Shown here: positions 1 to 9,411 of the stretch, in pieces
Numbering within the stretch: the stretch's first letter is position 1
Layout of the letters: each line of letters begins with the position of its first letter
Assembly (NCBI RefSeq): GCF_024448335.1
Contig: NZ_JAMOHM010000005.1
Location: 237,613-301,612 of the forward strand
Direction: 5' to 3'
Source: Stutzerimonas frequens
Lineage (GTDB): Bacteria; Pseudomonadota; Gammaproteobacteria; Pseudomonadales; Pseudomonadaceae
Length of the DNA: 64,000 nt
Notes under the pieces: model-generated
The model's input: the letters and a program-made list of their open reading frames with translations, nothing else
What the model was told of the DNA's origin: nothing
Databases searched by the model: none
Program-made: the position numbers and the translations under genes

Positions 1-25
1 TCTCCGCTGCCCGTAGAAGGAATTC

Positions 26-916
26 ATGCAAACCGCCGATTTGCGCAAGGGTTATCTGCTGGGGCTGGCCACCTTCAGCATCTGGGGCATGTTTCCGCTC
101 TACTTCAAGGCGCTCGAGCAGTACGGCGCGCTGGAGATCGTCACCCAGCGGGTGATCTGGTCGGCCGTGTTCGGCTCGCTGGTACTACTGGTCTGGCGCC
201 ATCCAGGCTGGTGGCGCGAGCTGCTGGCGCACCCGCGGCGCCTGGGCGTGCTGGGTATCTCCAGCGTGCTGATCGCGGCCAACTGGCTGATCTACGTCTG
301 GGCGGTGAACCACGACCGCATGGTCGAGGCGAGCCTGGGCTACTACATCAATCCACTGGTCAATGTGCTGCTCGGCATGATCGTGCTGCGCGAGCGGCTG
401 CGCCCGCTGCAGTGGCTGGCGGTGGCGATGGCCACCGTCGGCGTCAGCCTGCAGTTGCTGATGCTCGGCGAATTCCCGTGGATTTCCATGGTGCTGGCGC
501 TGAGCTTCGGCAGCTACGGCCTGCTGCGCAAGCTGGCACCGGTGGCCGCGCTACCCGGACTGGTGGTGGAAACCTGGATGTTGCTGCCGGTCGCGCTGGT
601 CTGGCTGTTCTGGTTCAGCAGCGGCACGAGCACGGAACCCGCATTCTGGACCAGCACCGACGCGCTCTGGCTGATGGCGGCCGGCCCGGTGACGCTGATC
701 CCGCTGCTCGGCTTCAACGCCGCCGCGCGCCACCTGCCGTATTCGACCCTGGGCTTCCTGCAGTACCTGACGCCGACGCTGCTGCTGATCCTCGCCGTGC
801 AGCTGTTCGGCGAGCCGTTCCCGGTCGACCGGCAACTGGCCTTCTTCTGCATCTGGGCCGGACTTGCGGTGTACAGCCTGGATACCTGGCGCATCATGCG
901 CAAAAGCGCCGGCTGA
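26..916 (+). CDS. rarD: EamA/RarD family inner-membrane permease
   Basis: This is a 296-aa polytopic membrane protein of the drug/metabolite transporter superfamily, the same length as E. coli RarD. About ten hydrophobic segments are visible, arranged as two EamA-type halves; the first begins near residue 10 (LLGLATFSIWGMFPLYF). RarD proteins are inner-membrane carriers whose substrate is not settled; the name comes from a chloramphenicol-resistance phenotype. The ATG at 26 has a good ribosome site (GAAGGA) a few bases upstream. The gene converges on the ACT-domain gene at 920 with three bases between the stop codons, so the two messages must overlap at their 3' ends. Family assignment is firm; substrate is unknown. 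Confidence 0.9.
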   Translation: MQTADLRKGYLLGLATFSIWGMFPLYFKALEQYGALEIVTQRVIWSAVFGSLVLLVWRHPGWWRELLAHPRRLGVLGISSVLIAANWLIYVWAVNHDRMVEASLGYYINPLVNVLLGMIVLRERLRPLQWLAVAMATVGVSLQLLMLGEFPWISMVLALSFGSYGLLRKLAPVAALPGLVVETWMLLPVALVWLFWFSSGTSTEPAFWTSTDALWLMAAGPVTLIPLLGFNAAARHLPYSTLGFLQYLTPTLLLILAVQLFGEPFPVDRQLAFFCIWAGLAVYSLDTWRIMRKSAG

Positions 917-919
917 GCA

Positions 920-1444
920 CTACACCTGCTCGGCAGGCTGCAGCTTGAGCTCGACCATCAGGTCGTCGGCAAGGGTTTCCAGGCGCTGCTGCAGCCGCTC
1001 CAGCGACAGCTCGCTGGGCACCGCCAGACGCACCTCGGCGCGGAAAAGCAGTTCGCTGCTCATCGGCGCCGGCAGCACCTCGGTATCCAGGCTTTCCAGA
1101 TTGACGCCGTGCTCGGCGAGCAGGTGGGTGATGTCGCGGACGATGCCCGGCCGGTCGTTGCCGACCAGCTCCAGCTGAATCTCCTGCCAGCTTGTTGTCG
1201 GCTCCGCACCGCTGTGGGCCAGCAACACGCGAATGCCCTGGGTCTGCAGGCTTTCCAGCGCGGCAGTCAGCTCGGCATGGGCGTCTGCCGGCACGGCCAC
1301 CCGCAGAATGCCGGCGAACTGCCCAGCCATGCGCGACATGCGGCTCTCCAGCCAGTTGCCGCCATGATCGGCAATGCACTTGGCCAGTCGTTCGACCAGA
1401 CCGGGCTGATCTTTGGCAATGACGGTGAGAACGAGGTGATCCAT
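920..1444 (-). CDS. gcvR: GcvR-type ACT-domain regulator (glycine cleavage system repressor family)
   Basis: This 174-aa protein carries two ACT domains. The first starts right after the initiator (MDHLVLTVIAKDQPGLVERL) and the second lies near residue 90 (LELVGNDRPGIVRDI). ACT domains bind small ligands, usually amino acids. In E. coli GcvR binds glycine and antagonises the activator GcvA. I placed the start at the ATG at 1444 because a GGAG lies about 8 nt upstream and homologues begin with MDHLV; a longer frame to 1540 adds a residue stretch that looks untranslated. No gcv genes lie in the window, so the regulatory target is inferred from the family only. Confidence 0.82.
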   Translation of the reverse strand: MDHLVLTVIAKDQPGLVERLAKCIADHGGNWLESRMSRMAGQFAGILRVAVPADAHAELTAALESLQTQGIRVLLAHSGAEPTTSWQEIQLELVGNDRPGIVRDITHLLAEHGVNLESLDTEVLPAPMSSELLFRAEVRLAVPSELSLERLQQRLETLADDLMVELKLQPAEQV

Positions 1445-1671
1445 GGACTGCTCCTGTGGCGGGATTCGCGCGCCCGATGGCGACGGCCCAATAGGTATAG
1501 CAGGCCCCACTCGCGATGACAGCACCGCCTGTACCGGCATGCTCGCAAGGCCGACGCAACCTGCGCTTTCAGCGGACTGATTTTCCCCGACGCTTCATGT
1601 AGTATCCGGCGACCTCGGACTACAAAAGCGAAACCGTCCGGCGAAATTAGAAGAACCAAGTGAGGCGAGTA

Positions 1672-3852
1672 ATGACTGAGCGCGTTCAAGTCGGTGGCCT
1701 GCAGGTCGCCAAAGTCCTGTATGACTTCGTGAACAACGAGGCGATTCCCGGTACCGGCGTCGATGCCGCCGCCTTCTGGGCTGGCGCCGACAGCGTCATC
1801 CACGACCTGGCGCCGAAGAACCGCGCCCTGTTGGCCAAGCGCGACGAGCTGCAGGCCAAGATCGACGCCTGGCACCAGGCTCGCGCCGGTCAGGCCCATG
1901 ACGCCGTGGCGTACAAGGCCTTCCTGCAGGAAATCGGCTACCTGTTGCCGGAAGCCGAAGACTTCCAGGCCACTACCGAGAACGTCGACGAAGAAATCGC
2001 CCGCATGGCCGGCCCGCAGCTGGTGGTGCCGATCATGAATGCGCGCTTCGCCCTGAACGCGGCCAACGCTCGCTGGGGCTCGCTGTACGACGCGCTGTAT
2101 GGCACCGACGCCATCTCCGAAGAAGACGGCGCTACCAAGGGCCCGGGCTACAACGAGATCCGCGGCAACAAGGTCATCGCCTACGCGCGCAACTTCCTCA
2201 ATGAAGCCGCTCCGCTGGAAACCGGCTCGCACGTCGACTCCACCGGCTACCGCATCGAAGGCGGCAAGCTGGTCGTCTCGCTGAAGGACGGCAGCACCAC
2301 CGGCCTGAAGAACCCGGCTCAGCTGCAGGGCTTCCAGGGCGAAGCCAGCGCACCGATCGCCGTGCTGCTGAAGAACAACGGCATTCACTTCGAGATCCAG
2401 ATCGACCCGGCCAGCCCGATCGGCCAGACCGACGCCGCCGGCGTGAAGGACATCCTGATGGAAGCGGCGCTGACCACCATCATGGACTGCGAAGACTCCA
2501 TCGCCGCCGTCGACGCCGACGACAAGACCATCGTCTACCGCAACTGGCTCGGCCTGATGAAGGGCGACCTGGTCGAGGAGCTGGAAAAGGGCGGCAAGCG
2601 CATCACCCGCGCGATGAACCCGGACCGCGTCTACACCAAGGCCGACGGCAACGGCGAGCTGACCCTGCATGGCCGCTCGCTGCTGTTCATCCGTAACGTC
2701 GGTCACCTGATGACCAACGACGCCATCCTCGACAAGGAAGGCAACGAAGTGCCGGAAGGCATCATGGACGGCCTGTTCACCAGCCTGATCGCGGTGCACA
2801 ACCTCAAAGGCAACACCAGCCGCAAGAACACCCGCACCGGCTCGATGTACATCGTCAAGCCGAAGATGCACGGCCCGGAAGAAGTGGCCTTCGCCACCGA
2901 ACTGTTCGGCCGCGTCGAGGACGTCCTCGGCCTGCCGCGCAACACTCTCAAGGTCGGCATCATGGACGAGGAGCGTCGTACCACGATCAACCTCAAGGCC
3001 TGCATCAAGGAAGCGCGCGAGCGCGTGGTGTTCATCAACACCGGCTTCCTCGACCGCACCGGTGACGAGATCCACACCTCCATGGAAGCCGGCCCGATGG
3101 TGCGCAAGGCGGCCATGAAAGCCGAGAAGTGGATCAGTGCCTACGAGAACAACAACGTCGACGTCGGTCTGGCCTGCGGCCTGCAGGGCAAGGCGCAGAT
3201 CGGCAAGGGCATGTGGGCCATGCCTGACCTGATGGCCGCGATGCTCGAGCAGAAGGTCGGCCACCCCATGGCCGGCGCCAACACCGCCTGGGTACCGTCG
3301 CCGACCGCTGCCACCCTGCACGCCATGCACTACCACAAGATCGACGTGCAGGCGCGTCAGGTCGAACTGGCCAAGCGCGAGAAGGCGTCCATCGACGACA
3401 TCCTCACCATCCCGCTGGCGAAAGACACCAACTGGAGCGAGGAAGAAAAGCGCAACGAGCTGGACAACAACTCGCAGGGCATCCTCGGCTACATGGTCCG
3501 CTGGGTCGAACAGGGCGTTGGTTGCTCCAAGGTGCCGGACATCAACGACATCGCGCTGATGGAAGACCGCGCCACCCTGCGTATCTCCAGCCAGCACGTG
3601 GCCAACTGGATGCGCCATGGCGTGGTGACCAAGGATCAGGTGATCGAGAGCCTCAAGCGCATGGCCCCGGTAGTCGACCGTCAGAACCAGGGTGACCCGC
3701 TGTACCGCCCGATGGCGCCTGACTTCGACAACAGCGTGGCCTTCCAGGCCGCGCTGGAGCTGGTCCTCGAAGGCACCAAGCAGCCCAACGGCTACACCGA
3801 GCCGGTGCTGCACCGCCGCCGCCGCGAGTTCAAGGCCAAGAACGGCCTGTAA
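1672..3852 (+). CDS. glcB: Malate synthase G
   Basis: This 726-aa enzyme condenses glyoxylate with acetyl-CoA to give malate in the glyoxylate/glycolate pathways. Length and sequence match the monomeric G form. Diagnostic segments are [15 protein letters not shown] near residue 270 and [16 protein letters not shown] near residue 430, which hold acidic residues of the Mg/glyoxylate site. The start is the ATG at 1672, with a GAGG about 6 nt upstream; a GTG at 1660 would add only four residues. A strong terminator follows at once, so the gene is probably monocistronic. The 227 bp upstream (1445-1671) should hold its promoter, but I could not pick one convincingly. Confidence 0.97.
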   Translation: MTERVQVGGLQVAKVLYDFVNNEAIPGTGVDAAAFWAGADSVIHDLAPKNRALLAKRDELQAKIDAWHQARAGQAHDAVAYKAFLQEIGYLLPEAEDFQATTENVDEEIARMAGPQLVVPIMNARFALNAANARWGSLYDALYGTDAISEEDGATKGPGYNEIRGNKVIAYARNFLNEAAPLETGSHVDSTGYRIEGGKLVVSLKDGSTTGLKNPAQLQGFQGEASAPIAVLLKNNGIHFEIQIDPASPIGQTDAAGVKDILMEAALTTIMDCEDSIAAVDADDKTIVYRNWLGLMKGDLVEELEKGGKRITRAMNPDRVYTKADGNGELTLHGRSLLFIRNVGHLMTNDAILDKEGNEVPEGIMDGLFTSLIAVHNLKGNTSRKNTRTGSMYIVKPKMHGPEEVAFATELFGRVEDVLGLPRNTLKVGIMDEERRTTINLKACIKEARERVVFINTGFLDRTGDEIHTSMEAGPMVRKAAMKAEKWISAYENNNVDVGLACGLQGKAQIGKGMWAMPDLMAAMLEQKVGHPMAGANTAWVPSPTAATLHAMHYHKIDVQARQVELAKREKASIDDILTIPLAKDTNWSEEEKRNELDNNSQGILGYMVRWVEQGVGCSKVPDINDIALMEDRATLRISSQHVANWMRHGVVTKDQVIESLKRMAPVVDRQNQGDPLYRPMAPDFDNSVAFQAALELVLEGTKQPNGYTEPVLHRRRREFKAKNGL

Positions 3853-3873
3853 CGCTCAGCCTGGCTGCAAACG

Positions 3874-3898
3874 AACCGCCCTACGGGGCGGTTTTTTT
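3874..3898 (+). terminator. Rho-independent terminator after glcB
   Basis: A perfect GC-rich stem (ACCGCCC / GGGCGGT) with a short TACG-type loop is followed by seven consecutive T residues, 22 bp after the malate synthase stop codon. Confidence 0.9.
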
Positions 3899-3923
3899 AT
3901 CTTCCGAATCCGCTCAACGGCGC

Positions 3924-3950
3924 TCAAGTTCGGCATGCGACAACCGATAC
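3924..3950 (+). promoter_or_regulatory. FliA (sigma-28)-like promoter for the chemoreceptor operon
   Basis: TCAA(GTT) at 3924, a 15-nt spacer and ACCGATAC at 3943-3950 match the sigma-28 pattern TAAA-N15-GCCGATAA in spacing and in most conserved bases. Transcription would start near 3957, about 95 nt before the chemoreceptor ATG. Sigma-28 control of chemoreceptor genes is well established in pseudomonads. The match is by eye. Confidence 0.55.
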
Positions 3951-4052
3951 CGTGACCAAGCTAACAAATCAAGTCACACTGGTTTCCGATAGATGGCATG
4001 TCGCCACCATGTGTCATCTCGTAGTATTCGCCGCCCGCCGTGGAGTCGCTGC

Positions 4053-5675
4053 ATGTTCAAGAATCTTTCGTTGACCGCCAAGCTTTCGTTGGTGCCTGCC
4101 GTCGCACTGCTCGGGCTGATCCTCTATGTCGGCTATACCTCGCTGCAGCTGTCGGCGACCGATTCTCGGCTGCAAATGCTTGAAAGCCAGAGTTACCCGA
4201 CACTGGAAAAGGCCGATGCGGTGATCTTTCAGTTTTCACGCATTCCAGGGCTGCTGAACAACGCTGTTGCGGCGGGCGAAGCGGGCATTCTCGGCGAAGC
4301 GCGTGAAGTCCTGAGCGAGATAGATGCACAACAGCAGGCGCTGGCGACGCTTCTCAGCGGCCAACCTCAACGCCGACAGGCGCTCGATAGCTGGCGCAAT
4401 GCGGTGAAGGGCTACGCCGACAATGCCCTCGGCGCGTCTGCAAAGCTGATCGATGGCAGCGCCTCGTTTGATGACCTGCGACCGAGCCTGGATCGCATGG
4501 CCAGTGATCTGGCTCAGGCGCAGAAACTGGCCAGCGACTTCCGTGCCGGTGCCTACGCCGACTTCCAGCAAACCCTCGCGGAAACCCGCGAAGCCAACGA
4601 AAACACCACGCGCCTGGGCATCATCCTCAGCCTGGTGCTCGTCGTCGTGGTAGGCCTCGGTGCCTGGCTTGTCATCCGTAGCGTAATGGTCAACGTGCGT
4701 GGCGTGATCGCGTCGCTGCAATCTATCGCCCGCGGCGACGGCGATCTGACGCAGCGCGTGAACGTCAAATCGAATGACGAGATTGGCGCAATGATCGAGC
4801 TGTTCAATGGTTTTCTCGACAAGCTGCAGGGCACCATTCGCCAGATTATCGAGGCCGCCAGCCCGCTCGGCCAGGTATCGAAGGAGCTCTACAACCTGAC
4901 CCAAGGTTCAGAAGAGAACGCCAAGTCGCAACAGCACCACACTGACTCCATTACCCGCGACATCCTCACCATGACCGGTAGCATTCAAGAGGTGGCGCAG
5001 CGCTCGCAGCAGGCCTCCGACGAAGCCAACTCCGCCGCCCGCCAGGCCGCCACCGCGCGTGAGCACGTCGGCAGCCTGTCCAGCGGCATCAGCGATCTGG
5101 GCAACAGTGTGATGAGCGCTGTGCAGGCCATGGAGCAGCTGGAAGAGGAAACCCAGGAAGTGGGTTCAGTGCTGACGGTGATCCGCAGCATTGCCGAGCA
5201 GACCAATCTGCTGGCGCTCAACGCCGCCATCGAGGCCGCCCGCGCCGGTGAGCAAGGCCGCGGTTTCGCCGTGGTCGCCGATGAGGTGCGTAACCTCGCC
5301 CAGAAGACCGCCGCCTCCACCGCCGAGATCCAGCAGATCATCCAGCGCCTGCAGAACAGCGCCAACACCGTACTCAACGTAATGACCAGCAACGGCGAGA
5401 AATCCCGCGCCAGTATCGAGCGCTCGGTAGAAGCCACCCAATTGCTCGAAACCATTGCCCAGACCGTCAACCAGATCGACGAACTCAACGCCGGCATCGC
5501 CCAGTTCACTCAGGAGCAGATCGGCCTGTCGAGTTCCATCCAACAAGAAACCCAAGTGTTGCAGCAGGACGCACAAGCAACCGCAAACGGCGCCGAAGCC
5601 ACCGCCCGCCTTGGCGAACAACTGGTGAGTACCGGAGACCACCTGCGCGCGGCTACGGGCCAATTCCGTGTTTAA
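4053..5675 (+). CDS. Methyl-accepting chemotaxis protein
   Basis: This is a 540-aa transmembrane chemoreceptor. TM1 is at about residues 10-30, a periplasmic all-helical ligand domain of about 155 residues follows, TM2 is at about 187-207, then a HAMP domain and the cytoplasmic signalling coiled coil. The hairpin tip near residue 381 carries [20 protein letters not shown], the CheA/CheW-contacting motif. There is no C-terminal NWETF-like CheR tether. The start is the ATG at 4053 with TGGAG 7 nt upstream; the frame is open to 3993 but those codons look non-coding. The stop lies 18 nt before the porin gene, so the two are probably co-transcribed. The ligand is unknown. Confidence 0.95.
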   Translation: MFKNLSLTAKLSLVPAVALLGLILYVGYTSLQLSATDSRLQMLESQSYPTLEKADAVIFQFSRIPGLLNNAVAAGEAGILGEAREVLSEIDAQQQALATLLSGQPQRRQALDSWRNAVKGYADNALGASAKLIDGSASFDDLRPSLDRMASDLAQAQKLASDFRAGAYADFQQTLAETREANENTTRLGIILSLVLVVVVGLGAWLVIRSVMVNVRGVIASLQSIARGDGDLTQRVNVKSNDEIGAMIELFNGFLDKLQGTIRQIIEAASPLGQVSKELYNLTQGSEENAKSQQHHTDSITRDILTMTGSIQEVAQRSQQASDEANSAARQAATAREHVGSLSSGISDLGNSVMSAVQAMEQLEEETQEVGSVLTVIRSIAEQTNLLALNAAIEAARAGEQGRGFAVVADEVRNLAQKTAASTAEIQQIIQRLQNSANTVLNVMTSNGEKSRASIERSVEATQLLETIAQTVNQIDELNAGIAQFTQEQIGLSSSIQQETQVLQQDAQATANGAEATARLGEQLVSTGDHLRAATGQFRV

Positions 5676-5693
5676 CGATTCCTGGAGCATCAA

Positions 5694-6875
5694 ATGACTG
5701 CACTTCGTGTCGCCGGCCTGGCAGCTGTCTGCCTGGCCGCAACTCCTGCCTTCGCCCTGGAACAGGGCGAACACCGCTTCAACGGTTTCGGTACCGTCGG
5801 CTTCACCCACCTGGGTGGTGAAGATGACGGTCGCAGCTACGGCATTCAGGGCCAGACCAACGACTCCTGGCGCGGCGATCAGCTGTCCAAGTTCGGCGCC
5901 CAGCTGAGCTACGGCATCACCGATACCCTCGGCGTGACCGTGCAGGGCACAGCCAAAGCCCAGCAGGATGAGTGGAAAGCCAATCTGGAATGGGCCTATC
6001 TGTCGCTGCAGGCCAACGACCAGCTGATGCTCCGCGCCGGCCGCCTGCGCAGCCCGGTCTACATGTATTCCGAAAGCCTCGACGTGGGTTACAGCTACCC
6101 CTGGCTGCGCCTGCCCGACGAGGTCTACAGCCAGGTGCAGGTCACCAATTACGAAGGCATCGATGCGGTGTACACCGTACCGCTGTCGTACGGCTCGGTG
6201 ACCTTCCAGATCGCTGGCGGGCAAGCGAAGAATCGCGATTACTACTCCTACGACGAGCAGTTCGATATCGACTACGGCAAGCTGTTCGGCGCCAGCGTCA
6301 GCCTGGCCACCAATGACTTCGGCACGCTGCGTATCGGTTATGTCGAAGCGGATATTAAGACCGATATCACCGGCAACGTGGTCAGCGTACTGCCGCAGCC
6401 CTATGGCCCGGGCGTTGGAGTCGCCGAGCAGCGCTCGCTGCTGCAGCTGAACAAGGAGAAAGGCAAGTTCACCTCGATCGGCTACCAGTACGACAACGGC
6501 ACCTGGATCAGCAGCAACGAGTGGACTTCGCGCCTGATCGAGAACGACGGCATGGAAGCGATCGACTCCTTCTACCTGATGGGTGGCCGCCGCTTCGGTG
6601 ATTTCCTGCCGCATGTCACCTATGCGCAGCTGGACGACAACGGTGGTCGCCAGAGCTCCTGGACCCTGGGACTTAACTACCAGGCCACGCCGACCGTGGT
6701 GGTGAAGGGCGAGTACAAGCGCGTCGACACCAAGAACGGCTACGATGGAGTGTTCACCCGCAACGCCCAAGAGCTTTACGAGAACGAGGCGTTCGCACGA
6801 ACCGGCGTAGCCGGCACTCCGGCCCGCAACTACGACGGCGACATCGTTTCCGTCGGCGTCGATTTCGTATTCTGA
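5694..6875 (+). CDS. Outer-membrane beta-barrel porin
   Basis: This 393-aa protein has a signal peptide (cleavage probably after ATPAFA, about residue 21). The mature region has alternating aromatic and polar strands typical of a beta-barrel, and it ends in ...VSVGVDFVF with a terminal Phe, the usual BAM recognition signal. It resembles uncharacterised Pseudomonas porins found next to small PstS-like proteins; I cannot place it in a substrate class such as OprP/O or OprD. The gene sits 18 nt after the chemoreceptor and 11 nt before the PstS-like gene, so the three look like one operon. That context suggests uptake of the chemoeffector or its ligand, which is inference. Confidence 0.8.
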   Translation: MTALRVAGLAAVCLAATPAFALEQGEHRFNGFGTVGFTHLGGEDDGRSYGIQGQTNDSWRGDQLSKFGAQLSYGITDTLGVTVQGTAKAQQDEWKANLEWAYLSLQANDQLMLRAGRLRSPVYMYSESLDVGYSYPWLRLPDEVYSQVQVTNYEGIDAVYTVPLSYGSVTFQIAGGQAKNRDYYSYDEQFDIDYGKLFGASVSLATNDFGTLRIGYVEADIKTDITGNVVSVLPQPYGPGVGVAEQRSLLQLNKEKGKFTSIGYQYDNGTWISSNEWTSRLIENDGMEAIDSFYLMGGRRFGDFLPHVTYAQLDDNGGRQSSWTLGLNYQATPTVVVKGEYKRVDTKNGYDGVFTRNAQELYENEAFARTGVAGTPARNYDGDIVSVGVDFVF

Positions 6876-6886
6876 GGAGCGCACCG

Positions 6887-7291
6887 ATGAAAGCATCCAT
6901 TCGCATCCTCTGCGGCGCCGCCGTGCTCGGTCTGGCCGCCATGGCCCAGGCCGAGGTCGCCGTGATCGTCAATCCCGCCGCAGCCAAGACGCCCTCTCAG
7001 TCGGATGTCGCCAACATCTTCCTGGGCAAGGACAAGTCCATGAAGGGTGTCGACCAGGCGGGCTGGAACCCGGCCAAGGAAGCGTTCTACGCCGGCGTGA
7101 CCAGCAAGAACGAGTCGCAGCTCAAGTCCTACTGGTCGGGTCTGATCTTCACCGGCAAGGGCCAGCCCCTGCCCAGCGTCGCTGACGACGCGGCGGTGGT
7201 GGCCAAGGTAGCTGCCGAAGCCGACGCCATCGGCTACGTCGACGCCTCGGCAGTAAACGGCTCGGTCAAGGTGCTGTTCACCCTGCCCTGA
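6887..7291 (+). CDS. Small PstS-like periplasmic phosphate-binding-family protein
   Basis: This 134-aa secreted protein has a signal peptide ending AMAQA (about residue 22). The rest matches the part of PstS/PBP-like proteins with the IFLGK, YWSGLIFTGKG and AIGYVDASAV segments. It is about one third the length of a full PstS, so at most one lobe of the periplasmic-binding fold is present, and no Pst permease genes are nearby. Such short proteins are often annotated as phosphate ABC transporter substrate-binding proteins, but the ligand is unproven. It is the last gene of the chemoreceptor-porin operon and is followed by a terminator. Confidence 0.78.
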   Translation: MKASIRILCGAAVLGLAAMAQAEVAVIVNPAAAKTPSQSDVANIFLGKDKSMKGVDQAGWNPAKEAFYAGVTSKNESQLKSYWSGLIFTGKGQPLPSVADDAAVVAKVAAEADAIGYVDASAVNGSVKVLFTLP

Positions 7292-7311
7292 GCTCGATGA
7301 CGAAGCAAAGG

Positions 7312-7337
7312 AGCCGGCCCCAGTGGCCGGCTTTCTT
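7312..7337 (+). terminator. Terminator of the chemoreceptor-porin operon
   Basis: AGCCGGCC and GGCCGGCT form an 8-bp perfect stem with a CCAGT loop, followed by TTCTT, 20 bp after the PstS-like stop codon. Confidence 0.8.
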
Positions 7338-7373
7338 ATGCCTGAAATTCATCGCAACAGCTCGAAACACGAG

Positions 7374-7416
7374 GCTGATCCCGATCAGCTTTCCTAGCGT
7401 CCGCGCTGACTAGACT
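7374..7416 (+). promoter_or_regulatory. Putative promoter with dyad for the CBS/DUF294 gene
   Basis: A perfect inverted repeat GCTGATC-CC-GATCAGC (7374-7389) abuts the expected -35 position of a TAGACT -10 element at 7411-7416, about 60 nt upstream of the ATG at 7477. No good -35 hexamer is visible, which fits an activated promoter. Purely sequence-based. Confidence 0.4.
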
Positions 7417-7476
7417 TACGTCCAATTGGGTCTGGCCGACCCGCAGCCCACCATTAATAAAAAGTGGAAGCCAAAC

Positions 7477-9411
7477 ATGAGCACACCCGACGCCTTCTCC
7501 CAGGCAGGGAAGACGGCTGTACTGCAGAACATCCATGGAACCATGGAGTTTCTGCGCAAGTACGCCCCGTTCAACCAGATGGAGCCGGCCCATCTGGCTT
7601 ACCTGGTGGAGAACTGCGAGCTGCGCTTCTACGCCGAGGGCGACTGCATCATTTCGCCCGAGGACGGTGTGGTACAGCATTTCTATATCGTCAAGCAGGG
7701 CCGCGTTCACGGTCAGCGCCCGCACACCGCCAAACGCGGCACCGACACGACCTTCGAGGTCATCGTCGGCGAATGCTTCCCGATGGCCGCGCTGATGGGC
7801 GAGCGAGCGACCCGTACCGCGCATCTGGCGGCCGAGGACACTTTCTGTTTCCTGCTGAACAAGCCTGCCTTCGTCAAGCTGGTCTCCAGCTCCGACGTGT
7901 TTCGCGACTTCGCCATACGCGGCGTCAGCAGCCTGCTCGACCTGGTCAACCAGCAGGCGCAGATGCGTGCGGTGGAAAGCCTCGGTGAGAACTTCTCGCT
8001 GGAAACCAGCATTGGCGAGCTGGCCCTGCATCACCCGGTGTCCTGCCTGCCGAGCCGGCCGCTCAACGAAGCGGTGGCGATGATGCAGGAGGAGAACGTC
8101 GGCAGCATTGTCATCGTCGATGAAGCGCTGCACCCCCAGGGCATCTTCACTCTGCGCGACCTGCGTCGCGCCATCGGCACCGGCACCACCGATCTGAGCC
8201 AGCCGATCTCGCAGTTCATGACGCACGATCCATTCTATCTGCCACCCGACGCCACCGCCTTCGACGCGGCGATCGCCATGACCGAGCGGCATATCGCCCA
8301 TGTCTGCGTCGTCGATAACGGGCTGCTGCGCGGCGTGATCTCCGAGCGCGACCTGTTCTCCCTGCAGCGGGTCGACCTGGTGCACCTGGCACAGACGATT
8401 CGGCATGCCGACCATGTCGATGCACTGGTGGTCATCCGCAGCCGCATTCGCCAGCTGGTCGACAACATGCTCGCCCATGGCGCGTCGTCGACGCAGATCA
8501 CCCGCATCGTCACCCTGCTCAATGATCACACCGTCTGCCGCGTCATCGAGCTGGCGATCAAGCACATGGGCGATCCAGGCGTTCCGTTCACCTGGCTGTG
8601 CTTCGGCAGCGAGGGTCGACAGGAGCAGACGCTGCACACCGACCAGGACAACGGCATGCTTTTCGAGGCCGCCGATGCCGCCGAGGCTGCGCATATCCGC
8701 GGCCGGCTGCTGCCGCTGGCCGAGCGGATCAACCGCGACCTGGATACCTGCGGCTTTACCCTGTGCAAAGGCAACATAATGGCCAGCAACGCGCAGCTGT
8801 GCCTGTCGCGACAGGAATGGAGTCGGCGCTTCAGCTCGTTCGTTCGTGAGGCTACGCCGGAAAACCTGCTCGGTAGCTCCATCTATTTCGATCTGCGCAG
8901 CATCTGGGGCCCTTCCGAGGGCTGCGAGCAACTGCGCCAGGACCTGCTCGAGGAGATCGGCGACAACAGTCTGTTCCAGCGCATGATGGCCGAAAACGCC
9001 CTGCGCCATCGTCCACCGGTCGGCCGCTTCCGTGACTTCGTGGTGGCCCGCAAAGGCGACGGCAAGGACACCCTGGACCTCAAGGTGCAGGGCCTGACGC
9101 CGTTCGTCGATGGTGCACGGCTACTGGCGCTGAGCAATGGCATCGGCAACTGCAACACGCTCGAACGATTGCGCAAACTGGTCGAAAAGGGTGTGATCGA
9201 AAAGAAGGACGGCGCGGCCTACGAAGAGGCCTATCATTTCATTCAGCAGACCCGCATGCAGCACCACCAGCAGCAGGCACGCGACGGATTGCCCTATTCC
9301 AACCGCTTGGACCCGGATACGCTCAACGTGCTCGATCGCCGGATCCTACGGGAGTCGTTCCGTCAGGCCCAGCGTCTACAGGCCAGTCTCGCGGTGCGCT
9401 ATCAGCTATGA
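7477..9411 (+). CDS. cNMP-binding/CBS/DUF294 nucleotidyltransferase-like signalling protein
   Basis: This 644-aa soluble protein has, in order, a cyclic-nucleotide-binding domain (about residues 15-140), two CBS repeats (about 185-235 and 245-300), a DUF294 nucleotidyltransferase-like domain with the GSEGRQEQTLHTDQDN motif near residue 377, and a DUF294 C-terminal helical domain. The motif resembles the catalytic G-S-x-D-x-D of GlnD-type nucleotidyltransferases. CBS domains usually sense adenosyl nucleotides. The start is the ATG at 7477. The stop overlaps the next gene by 4 bp (ATGA), so the two proteins are translationally coupled. In pseudomonads this pair often lies beside acetate-type sodium symporter genes, as here. 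The biochemical activity is not established to my knowledge. Confidence 0.88.
   Translation: MSTPDAFSQAGKTAVLQNIHGTMEFLRKYAPFNQMEPAHLAYLVENCELRFYAEGDCIISPEDGVVQHFYIVKQGRVHGQRPHTAKRGTDTTFEVIVGECFPMAALMGERATRTAHLAAEDTFCFLLNKPAFVKLVSSSDVFRDFAIRGVSSLLDLVNQQAQMRAVESLGENFSLETSIGELALHHPVSCLPSRPLNEAVAMMQEENVGSIVIVDEALHPQGIFTLRDLRRAIGTGTTDLSQPISQFMTHDPFYLPPDATAFDAAIAMTERHIAHVCVVDNGLLRGVISERDLFSLQRVDLVHLAQTIRHADHVDALVVIRSRIRQLVDNMLAHGASSTQITRIVTLLNDHTVCRVIELAIKHMGDPGVPFTWLCFGSEGRQEQTLHTDQDNGMLFEAADAAEAAHIRGRLLPLAERINRDLDTCGFTLCKGNIMASNAQLCLSRQEWSRRFSSFVREATPENLLGSSIYFDLRSIWGPSEGCEQLRQDLLEEIGDNSLFQRMMAENALRHRPPVGRFRDFVVARKGDGKDTLDLKVQGLTPFVDGARLLALSNGIGNCNTLERLRKLVEKGVIEKKDGAAYEEAYHFIQQTRMQHHQQQARDGLPYSNRLDPDTLNVLDRRILRESFRQAQRLQASLAVRYQL

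Noticed and set aside
1267..3813. A long open frame on the minus strand across malate synthase
   Set aside because: It is antisense to a full-length, well-recognised enzyme, has skewed composition (rich in V, H, D, G) and no homologue I recognise; such shadows are common in high-GC DNA.
3973..3995. A second FliA-like box (TCAAG...CCGATAG) upstream of the chemoreceptor
   Set aside because: Spacing between the two half-sites is about 12 nt instead of 15; the box at 3924-3950 has the right spacing.
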